Shown: positions 5,608 through 12,254 of the stretch, in pieces | Layout: every line of letters starts with the position of its first letter | Position numbering within the stretch: position 1 is the first letter of the stretch | DNA from: Planctomycetota bacterium | GTDB lineage: Bacteria; Planctomycetota; Planctomycetia; Pirellulales; Thermoguttaceae | Direction: 5' to 3' | Assembly (NCBI GenBank): GCA_025356915.1 | Contig: JANXQG010000135.1 | Span: 1-12,254 of the forward strand | DNA: 12,254 nucleotides | Program-made: the position numbers and the translations under genes | The notes under the pieces: generated by a model | Databases searched by the model: none | The model's input: only the letters and a program-made list of their open reading frames with translations | What the model was told of the DNA's origin: nothing

Positions 5608-6444
5608 ATGGCACCTCAAACCGTTGGGCGGATCTGCTATAATAATGTTGCTTGGCGAGCCTGCCGCATCTTTCTGATCGCCTACCTGGTGTTGCTCTTG
5701 GTGATGATGTATCTTGAAAACTCGCTGCTCTACTTCCCGATGAAGTTTCCTGAGGGTAATTGGACCCCGCGAATCACCGTGGAAGACGCCTGGTTTACCG
5801 CAGTTGACGGCACGAAGATCCACGGTTGGTTCGTCCCGCACGAGCAACCCCGAGCGGTCATTCTTTTCTGTCACGGCAACGGGGGCAATATCACGCATCG
5901 AGGCGACGTGATCCGCGAGCTGCGCAACCGCCTGGGAGCCGCCGTGCTGATTTTTGACTACCGCGGTTACGGAAAGAGTGAAGGCAAGCCCAACGAGCCG
6001 GGCGTATTGGCCGACGCTCGGGCGGCCCGCAGTTGGCTTGCTCGGAAAACCGGCGCGACCGAGAGTCAGATTGTACTCATGGGCGAGTCGCTGGGCGGGG
6101 CCGTGGCGGTCGATCTGGCTACCGACGGCGCGCGGGCATTGATCCTGGAGAACACCTTCAGTTCCATACCGGATGTGGCCGCGCATCACTATCCCTGGGT
6201 TCCGGTTCGGCTCTTGATGCGAACCCGATTCAACTCAGCGGTGAATATCCGTTCGTATCACGGCCCGTTGTACCAGAGCCACGGCGATCGTGATTCGATC
6301 GTCCCGTTCAAATTTGCCAAGCGCCTATTCGATGCGGCCAACGAGCCAAAGCAATTCCTGGTTCTCGAAGGGGCCGACCATAATGACCCGCACTCGCCGC
6401 ACTATTACGACAAGTTGCGAGAGTTCCTTGGGGGGCTGCCGTAA
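5608..6444 (+). CDS. Membrane-anchored alpha/beta hydrolase (serine hydrolase)
   Basis: From ATG 5608 the product is 278 aa: one N-terminal membrane helix (about residues 20-36, FLIAYLVLLLVMMYLEN), then an alpha/beta-hydrolase domain of the BEM46/ABHD13-like type. Catalytic elements are an HGNGGN oxyanion-hole motif (from His89), FDYRGYGKSEG, the nucleophile elbow GESLGG with Ser161, the acid in HGDRDSIVP (Asp229 most likely) and His258 in EGADHND. The start is uncertain. No Shine-Dalgarno site precedes 5608. The frame stays open upstream to a TTG at 5536, but that extension would be encoded by the REP-like palindrome and is unlikely to be real. A perfect extended -10 box at 5635-5643 lies inside the proposed coding region, so a shorter form starting near 5689 is possible, though it would lose half of the membrane helix. 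The substrate is unknown. bioB follows after 23 bases. Confidence 0.87.
   Translation: MAPQTVGRICYNNVAWRACRIFLIAYLVLLLVMMYLENSLLYFPMKFPEGNWTPRITVEDAWFTAVDGTKIHGWFVPHEQPRAVILFCHGNGGNITHRGDVIRELRNRLGAAVLIFDYRGYGKSEGKPNEPGVLADARAARSWLARKTGATESQIVLMGESLGGAVAVDLATDGARALILENTFSSIPDVAAHHYPWVPVRLLMRTRFNSAVNIRSYHGPLYQSHGDRDSIVPFKFAKRLFDAANEPKQFLVLEGADHNDPHSPHYYDKLREFLGGLP
5635..5643 (+). promoter_or_regulatory. Perfect extended -10 box inside the N-terminal part of the hydrolase ORF
   Basis: TGCTATAAT (5635-5643) matches the extended -10 consensus exactly, with no good -35. Transcription would begin near 5650, downstream of the chosen ATG at 5608. It may serve bioB or a shortened hydrolase, or be a chance match. 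Confidence 0.4.
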
Positions 6445-6452
6445 GTCGTTTC

Positions 6453-6461
6453 TGTTATAAT
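6453..6461 (+). promoter_or_regulatory. bioB: Extended -10 promoter for bioB giving a leaderless mRNA
   Basis: TGTTATAAT (6453-6461) is a perfect extended -10 box. The A of the bioB ATG (6468) is the 7th base after it, which is where transcription normally starts. No Shine-Dalgarno sequence is present before this ATG. Together these predict a leaderless transcript; no -35 is recognisable. Confidence 0.55.
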
Positions 6462-6467
6462 CTCGTC

Positions 6468-7493
6468 ATGAATACCCTTCAAGAAAACTTGCTTCCTCCC
6501 AGCCAAACCACCACGCGAGACTGGCACGAATTGGCGGATCGGATTCTTCAGGGGCATCCGCTCAGCTCCGAAGAAGGGCTTTCGATACTGCGATGCCCCG
6601 ACGAACAATTATTGGATCTCCTGGCTGCCACGTATCGCATCCGCCGCCAGCGGTGGGGTAACCAGGTGCGACTGAACTTCCTCATCAACGCCAAGAGCGG
6701 CGCCTGTGCCGAAGACTGTGGCTATTGTTCCCAGTCGCGAGTCTCGAAGGCCGAAATTTCTCGTTTTGCCCTGCTCCCGCGCGACCAGATTCTCGACGGT
6801 GCCCGTACTGCCTTCCAACGCAAGGCCAAGACCTATTGCATCGTCACCTCCGGCCGCAGCCCGGGAAAGCTGGAACTTGATCTGGTCTTGGAACTCGTCC
6901 CCAAGATCAAGCAAGAGTACAACCTCGATATCTGTGTCTCCGCGGGCCTCCTGGGACAGGAGCAAGCCCAGCGGCTGAAGCAGTGCGGCGTCGATCGTGT
7001 GAATCATAACCTTAACACCAGCCGCCGCTTCTACCCTCGGATTTGTACGACGCACACCTTCCAGGACCGAATCGATACACTTAGGGCGGTGCGGAACGCC
7101 GGCATGGAAATCTGCTCCGGCGGCATCCTAGGAATGGGCGAGGAAGACGCCGATGTAGTCGAATTGGCCCTAGAGCTCGGGAACCTCAAAGTCGATGCCT
7201 TGCCGGTCAATTTCTTCACGCCCACGGAAGGAACGCCGGTGACCGCCGCCAATCCGAAGAAACTTACTCCGCGCTACTGCTTGAAAGCCTTGGCCCTGTT
7301 CCGGCTGGCCAATCCGCGTTGCGACATTCGGGTGGCGGCAGGCCGCGAATTGCACCTCGGCTGGCTGCAACCGCTTGCACTCTACGCGGCCAATTCGATG
7401 TTTGTCGGCGACTACCTGACCACGAAAGGGCAGCCGCCGATCGAAGACTACCGCATGATCGAGGAGTTAGGTTTTGAGGTGGTCGAGGAATGA
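6468..7493 (+). CDS. bioB: Biotin synthase, radical SAM enzyme
   Basis: A complete 341-aa BioB, which inserts sulfur into dethiobiotin in the last step of biotin synthesis. The radical-SAM CxxxCxxC motif is ACAEDCGYCSQS with Cys80, Cys84 and Cys87 for the [4Fe-4S] cluster. The auxiliary [2Fe-2S] ligands are also present: Cys124 (TYCIVTSG), Cys156 (DICVSAG), Cys216 (EICSGG) and Arg288 (IRVAAGRE), matching E. coli C97, C128, C188 and R260. Other family signatures are VNHNLNTS, GGILGMGE and NFFTPTEGTP. Length and ends are normal. Other biotin genes (bioF, bioA, bioD) are absent from the window. It starts 23 bases after the alpha/beta hydrolase stop and appears to have its own promoter with a leaderless start. 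A link between the hydrolase and biotin, such as a BioH-like role, is speculative because BioH is soluble. Confidence 0.96.
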   Translation: MNTLQENLLPPSQTTTRDWHELADRILQGHPLSSEEGLSILRCPDEQLLDLLAATYRIRRQRWGNQVRLNFLINAKSGACAEDCGYCSQSRVSKAEISRFALLPRDQILDGARTAFQRKAKTYCIVTSGRSPGKLELDLVLELVPKIKQEYNLDICVSAGLLGQEQAQRLKQCGVDRVNHNLNTSRRFYPRICTTHTFQDRIDTLRAVRNAGMEICSGGILGMGEEDADVVELALELGNLKVDALPVNFFTPTEGTPVTAANPKKLTPRYCLKALALFRLANPRCDIRVAAGRELHLGWLQPLALYAANSMFVGDYLTTKGQPPIEDYRMIEELGFEVVEE

Positions 7494-7694
7494 ATGGCTC
7501 TTTCCCTGCCTTGCCATGCATACCCACCTTACCTAAGCATCCACGCCGAACCACGTGTTAATCTTCGATGATCCCTTCAAACATGAGAATCGCACAAATC
7601 GGCAAAGTTGACTAATCCCGGAAATTCGTTCGATCCGATAGGCATGAGGAGGGAAGTTTGTCCGGCAGCGCGTAGAACAAGGGGAAGCAACACC

Positions 7695-10046
7695 ATGCTC
7701 AAAAGAAAAATTGCTACGACCGTGGTCGTGATATGTCTCATGGGTTTGGCCGGGGTGGCGATGGCCGAGAGCGGTTCGGATCAATTCCGGCCGTTCAATG
7801 GCTTATTTGCCGACTTGTTCGAGGATGGCAATAAGCCGCAGCCACCGGTGCAAAACCATCAAACCTATAACTCCCCCAGGACGCCGCAGCCGCAACGCTT
7901 CCCGACGCGGGCGCGGCCACAGGTTGCACCAAAGGCTGCCACGCAACCGATGCCGCAGCTCGATGCGGGCCAGCCCACCGCCTCATCGGCCAGCGGCATT
8001 GATCGCAACGGCGACGTCTTGCCGAGCCGTCCGGTTACTTCCGACAGGCGACCGCGGAGTTCGGCCACGAGTAACAGCTACTCCTTCCAATACGATGATG
8101 CTTCCTCGCCTATCGGCCCTGCGGTGAATCCGCCATCGCCAAGCACTTCGGTGGGCGGCGACGCGTCCATATCGTCCACGGTCTCCGCGGCACCTGCCGG
8201 CTTGGCACTGCACGAACGGCTGAATAGCTTCCGCCAGTCGCCGTTCAGCGACACGACCCAAACAACAACGTCTTCGGTCAATCCTCCAGTTGCCGCCGCG
8301 CCAGCAGAACCCGCAACGAGCCAACCTGCCGAGACACCACGAGTTGCCCAGCGCACACCGACTGCCGCAACACCGTCGGCCGAGGTTCTGCCAAGCATCC
8401 CGACGGCTGTCGAACCGCAACGTTTGACGACCACCAGTCCAGCCAACGACGCCACAGGCGGAACGCCAATGCTACCGGCCGCGCAAGAGCCGAGCGTACT
8501 GATCAATCACAAGAGCCCGTTGTTGACGGTGGAAACCATCGGACCGCGGAAGATCGTCCTTGGCAAGGAGGCTGCCTACGAGGTCCTATTGCAGAATTCC
8601 GGCGATTTGGCAGCCGAAGAGGTCGTTGTGACCGTCAGTCTCCCCGACTGGGCCGAAGTGGCCGGAGCGTCGGCCAGCACCGGCGAAGTTCGTCCGCTCG
8701 AGCGAGATCGTCACGATCCATGCCGCTGGGTGCTTGGAAGGATCGAAGCTCGTTCAAAAGAGAAGCTTACTCTGAAGATTATTCCGAGACAGAGCAAGCC
8801 GTTCGAGTTGGCCGTTCGCTGGGACTTTAAGCAGGCGCCTTCGCAGGCGATGATTGAAGTCCAGGAACCCAAGCTGACAATACGATTGGACGGCCCTCGA
8901 GAAGTACTCTTCGGCAAGCGGGAGGTCTACAAGTTGAAGCTGGGCAACAGTGGAAACGGCGCCGCCGAAAACGTCCTGCTCACGCTCATGCCGCTGAATA
9001 CCAAAGACACGCAGCCGATAACGCATCGTCTGGGCACCATCAACCCCAGCGATGAGCGATCCATCGAAATTGAATTGACCGCGAGACAAGCCGGGAACAT
9101 CTCGATTCGCGTTGAGGCCAACGGAGACGGCGGTACTCACGTCGATTTGGCCGAACATGTGCTGGTCCGTCGGGCCGCTCTACAAGTTGATATTGAAGGT
9201 CCCGCCGTGCAATATGTCGGCACGCCGGCCAACTACAAAATCCTCATTTGCAATTCGGGCGACGCCCTGGCCAAGAACGTGAAGCTAACGGCCAAGCTGC
9301 CAACGGGCATGAAATTCGTCTCTGGCAGCGATAAAGCGACCTCGGAAACCGCCGTCGAGGGCGGGAAAGTGCGATGGACGCTTGAGAAGATACCGCCGGG
9401 CGAACAGCGCGTGTTGGAAATGAAGTGCATGCTAGCCCTGTCGGGTGCCAATCGCCTGGAGATTACTTCGGCTGCGGACGACGACCTCGTGGCTGCGGCC
9501 GAGTTGATCACCAAGGTCGAGGCCATGGCCGATCTCCGCCTGGAAGTGAAGGATCCCGAGGGGCCCGTGCCGGTTGGCTCCAATACGACCTATGAACTTC
9601 ACGTTCGCAACCGAGGCACCAAGGCGGCCGAGAATGTGGAAGTGTTGGCCTATTTCTCCACTGGCGTGGAACCGGTCAGTGCTGACGGCCAGCCGCATCA
9701 CCTCAGCCCGGGCCAGGTCGTTTTTGATCTCATTCCGGCTATTCCCCCGGCGGCTGAGATTGTCCTGAAGGTGAAGATCAAGGCGGAAACGGCCGGCAAC
9801 CACGTTTTCCGTGCCGAAGTGCATTGCAAGACGCTGGGAACACGGCTGGTCCGCGAAGAGGTGACCCACTTCTATCAGGATGGTCCAAGTTTGCAGCAGG
9901 CCACGGTTGCGCCCGCAAAGCGGACGGCGACATCTTCTGCGCCGCCCGTCACGCGAGATGAACCGAGAATCGCCGAGCGGCAAGCACCGTTGCCGTTGCC
10001 GCAGTCAGCCGGCCAACCACTGCCAACACCAACGATCAAACGGTAA
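7695..10046 (+). CDS. Secreted protein with four DUF11/CARDB-like repeats and a Pro/Ser/Thr-rich linker
   Basis: The chosen product is 783 aa. Residues 1-24 are a signal peptide (LKRKIATTVVVICLMGLAGVAMA, then ES). Residues about 40-265 are a low-complexity, disordered-looking Pro/Ser/Thr/Ala/Gln stretch. Four Ig-like beta repeats follow at about 276-388, 393-492, 495-608 and 612-727. Each opens with a strand such as LTIRLDGP or LQVDIEGP, then VxxGxxxxYxLxLxNSGxxxAxNV, and ends at a charged linker; this is the DUF11/CARDB pattern. A Pro-rich tail closes the protein (728-783), with no transmembrane anchor or sorting signal visible. ATG 7695 is chosen because AGGGGA (7680-7685) lies nine bases upstream and it starts a standard signal peptide; in-frame starts at 7644 and 7608 would give an unusual leader. 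Proteins of this type in planctomycetes are thought to be cell-surface or envelope components; the function is unknown. Confidence 0.88.
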   Translation: MLKRKIATTVVVICLMGLAGVAMAESGSDQFRPFNGLFADLFEDGNKPQPPVQNHQTYNSPRTPQPQRFPTRARPQVAPKAATQPMPQLDAGQPTASSASGIDRNGDVLPSRPVTSDRRPRSSATSNSYSFQYDDASSPIGPAVNPPSPSTSVGGDASISSTVSAAPAGLALHERLNSFRQSPFSDTTQTTTSSVNPPVAAAPAEPATSQPAETPRVAQRTPTAATPSAEVLPSIPTAVEPQRLTTTSPANDATGGTPMLPAAQEPSVLINHKSPLLTVETIGPRKIVLGKEAAYEVLLQNSGDLAAEEVVVTVSLPDWAEVAGASASTGEVRPLERDRHDPCRWVLGRIEARSKEKLTLKIIPRQSKPFELAVRWDFKQAPSQAMIEVQEPKLTIRLDGPREVLFGKREVYKLKLGNSGNGAAENVLLTLMPLNTKDTQPITHRLGTINPSDERSIEIELTARQAGNISIRVEANGDGGTHVDLAEHVLVRRAALQVDIEGPAVQYVGTPANYKILICNSGDALAKNVKLTAKLPTGMKFVSGSDKATSETAVEGGKVRWTLEKIPPGEQRVLEMKCMLALSGANRLEITSAADDDLVAAAELITKVEAMADLRLEVKDPEGPVPVGSNTTYELHVRNRGTKAAENVEVLAYFSTGVEPVSADGQPHHLSPGQVVFDLIPAIPPAAEIVLKVKIKAETAGNHVFRAEVHCKTLGTRLVREEVTHFYQDGPSLQQATVAPAKRTATSSAPPVTRDEPRIAERQAPLPLPQSAGQPLPTPTIKR

Positions 10047-10088
10047 ACGGCCACTCGCCAGGATGTCGGCGCTATCGTACTTGGCGGT

Positions 10089-10529
10089 TCAGCTCTGGAT
10101 GTAATCGCGCATGAACTGATTCTCGACCATCAAGTGGTCGTGCTGGGCCTTGAGAAGGTCGCCGATCGAGACCATGCCCACGAGACGCTCGCCGCTTAGG
10201 ATCGGCACGTGGCGAATGCGATGAGTCGTCATCACACCCATCAGGTCGGTGACGGAATCGGTGGGTTTGGCGGTAATGAGCTTGCTGGTCATGATGTCAG
10301 CAACCTTCAATTGCTTGAGGTCGCAATTGCCCATGGCAAAGCAGCGGAGCATGTCCCGTTCGGTGACGATGCCAACCAAGTGCTCGCCGATGGTCAGATC
10401 GCGCTGACAGACAAGCATCGAGCCGATGTTATGCTCGACCATCTGCCGAATCGCCTCAGCCAGAGAGACATCGGGCGAAGTCGTAAAGACAGTCGTCCCT
10501 TTCACTGCCAGGATGTCTTGAAGTCGCAT
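10089..10529 (-). CDS. Two-CBS-domain protein
   Basis: A 146-aa cytoplasmic protein made almost only of two CBS domains (about residues 5-64 and 79-130), which together form a Bateman module that binds adenosine nucleotides (AMP, ATP, SAM). Typical features are the TVFTTSPDVSLAEAIRQMVEHNIGSMLV opening, GIVTERDMLR closing the first domain, then the VADIMTSKLITAKPTDSV segment, HRIRHVPIL and LVGMVSIGDLLKA in the second. ATG 10529 has a GGGGAGG ribosome-binding site eight bases upstream and is preferred over a TTG at 10562, which would add 11 residues. Its stop faces the DUF11-like gene across 42 bases. It is downstream of leuCD on the same strand with a 105-base gap, so it may be read from the same transcript. 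Which enzyme or channel it regulates is not evident. Confidence 0.92.
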   Translation of the reverse strand: MRLQDILAVKGTTVFTTSPDVSLAEAIRQMVEHNIGSMLVCQRDLTIGEHLVGIVTERDMLRCFAMGNCDLKQLKVADIMTSKLITAKPTDSVTDLMGVMTTHRIRHVPILSGERLVGMVSIGDLLKAQHDHLMVENQFMRDYIQS

Positions 10530-10537
10530 GGAAAAAG

Positions 10538-10544
10538 CCTCCCC
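10538..10544 (-). promoter_or_regulatory. Strong Shine-Dalgarno site of the CBS gene
   Basis: GGGGAGG (complement of 10538-10544) is eight bases before ATG 10529. It decides the start in favour of the 146-aa protein. Confidence 0.7.
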
Positions 10545-10566
10545 AATTGAAGATGAGACCAATTTT

Positions 10567-10594
10567 GGCGGGGCTCGCCTGTGGCTCGTCCTAC
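10567..10594 (-). repeat. Possible degenerate GTAG-headed repeat between leuD and the CBS gene
   Basis: Read on the minus strand, this stretch starts GTAGGACGAGCC and continues ACAGGCGAGCCCCGCC. The GTAG head matches the two other palindromes of the window, and GCC/GGC with flanking G-C pairs gives only an imperfect stem. It also contains a direct repeat of GGCTCG on the plus strand. Weak on its own. Confidence 0.3.
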
Positions 10595-10634
10595 CCTACG
10601 GCTAAAACAACGCATTTTACCGAACCTCCGGGAG

Positions 10635-11231
10635 TCACGCAAAGCTATTGAGGGCCTGCTCATAGACCAAAATCTTATCCTCGTGCTGCAAGGTCATGGC
10701 AATATCGTCCAGACCATTCAGAAGGATGTGCCGGCGGGATTCGTCCACTTCAAACTTCAGCGACAAACCGTGATCGTCGGTCACCGTGCAGGTTTTTAGA
10801 TCGACCATTAGATGGTACCCGGAATGGGCCGCGCAACGAGCGAAGAGGTCGTCGATCTGGGCCTCGTCCAGCCGGACCGGCAACATGCCGTTCTTGAAAC
10901 AGTTGTTGTAGAATATGTCGGCAAAGCTAGGAGCCAAGACGACGCGAAAACCGTAGTCCTCCAGTGCCCACGGGGCGTGCTCGCGGCTCGAACCGCTGCC
11001 AAAGTTTCGACGCGCCAGCAGAATGGATGCTCCGGCATACTCGGGCCGGTTGAGTTCAAAATCAGGGTTGGGCGCACCATCATCGAGGAACCGCCAATCA
11101 AAGAACAGGAACTGGCCGAACCCGGAGCGTTGGATCCGCTTGAGGAACTGCTTCGGAATGATCTGATCGGTATCGACGTTCGAGCGGTCCATGGAAAGGA
11201 CCAGGCCGGTATGCTGAGTGAATGGTCGCAT
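10635..11231 (-). CDS. leuD: 3-isopropylmalate dehydratase small subunit
   Basis: A complete 198-aa LeuD, the swivelling small subunit that pairs with LeuC to isomerise 2-isopropylmalate to 3-isopropylmalate in leucine synthesis. Signatures are SNVDTDQIIPKQFLKRI (from residue 17), FDWRFLDDG, the substrate-loop motif NFGSGSSREHAPWAL (residues 77-90) and SFADIFYNNCFKNGMLP. Length matches the bacterial norm of about 200. ATG 11231 gives the usual MRPFTQHTG start and lies one base after the leuC stop (TAAAATG), so translation is probably coupled. The open frame continues 38 codons further upstream inside leuC, but that extension is Pro/Arg-rich shadow sequence. No separate promoter is needed; expression should follow leuC. 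Confidence 0.96.
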   Translation of the reverse strand: MRPFTQHTGLVLSMDRSNVDTDQIIPKQFLKRIQRSGFGQFLFFDWRFLDDGAPNPDFELNRPEYAGASILLARRNFGSGSSREHAPWALEDYGFRVVLAPSFADIFYNNCFKNGMLPVRLDEAQIDDLFARCAAHSGYHLMVDLKTCTVTDDHGLSLKFEVDESRRHILLNGLDDIAMTLQHEDKILVYEQALNSFA

Positions 11232-11232
11232 T

Positions 11233-12254
<1,022 letters not shown>

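Noticed and set aside
5590..6189. 199-aa minus-strand open frame opposite the alpha/beta hydrolase
   Set aside because: Shadow frame; the plus strand encodes a complete catalytic triad.
7608..7643. TTGACT at 7608 as the -35 box of the DUF11-like gene
   Set aside because: No acceptable -10 is found 16-18 bases downstream.
7494..7694. Possible small gene or RNA between bioB and the DUF11-like gene
   Set aside because: No open frame with a plausible start and composition, and no stable hairpin or terminator seen.

Overview
The window looks like chromosomal DNA of a planctomycete, most likely of the Pirellulales type. The grounds are family content: a secreted DUF1571 protein, a large secreted DUF11/CARDB-like repeat protein with a Pro/Ser/Thr-rich linker, moderately high GC, loosely packed housekeeping genes, and short GTAG-headed palindromes between genes. 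The lineage is an inference, since no rRNA or marker phylogeny is available here. No tRNA, rRNA, CRISPR array, insertion sequence or prophage gene is visible.

Layout, left to right. (1) Positions 3-1829 (+): the 3' part of an Nramp Mn2+/Fe2+ transporter fused to a C-terminal UspA domain. A HAD phosphatase of the phosphoglycolate phosphatase type follows at 1884-2534. (2) A solitary dodecin gene (2653-2859) has its own sigma70-like promoter and a strong Shine-Dalgarno site. (3) A lower-GC stretch (about 2960-3670) holds a double REP-like palindrome, a DUF4160 gene, and an overlapping 108-aa ORF that I cannot assign to a family. (4) A leftward metallo-beta-lactamase-fold hydrolase (3721-4374) is divergent from a rightward group: secreted DUF1571 protein, membrane-anchored alpha/beta hydrolase, and biotin synthase bioB. 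A second REP-like palindrome lies between the DUF1571 and hydrolase genes. A perfect extended -10 box just before bioB predicts a leaderless transcript. (5) The secreted DUF11-like protein occupies 7695-10046. (6) On the minus strand, reading leftward from the right edge, are leuC (cut by the window end), leuD one base after it, and a two-CBS-domain protein.

Functionally the window is mostly metabolism: leucine synthesis (leuCD), biotin synthesis (bioB, without other bio genes here), metal uptake, phosphoglycolate or related phosphate-ester hydrolysis, flavin or CoA buffering by dodecin, and thioester or metabolite hydrolysis. Two exported proteins of planctomycete-typical families are added. 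I see no obvious multi-gene defence or mobile system. The items most worth a second look are the unassigned partner of DUF4160, the REP-like palindromes, an unusual basic insertion in LeuC, the Nramp-UspA fusion, and the predicted leaderless bioB mRNA. All gaps between genes are shorter than 300 bases; the two longest are 2860-3108 and 7494-7694. The first holds the hairpin, the -10 box and the REP pair listed below. In the second I see only Shine-Dalgarno-like purine runs and no convincing promoter or terminator.
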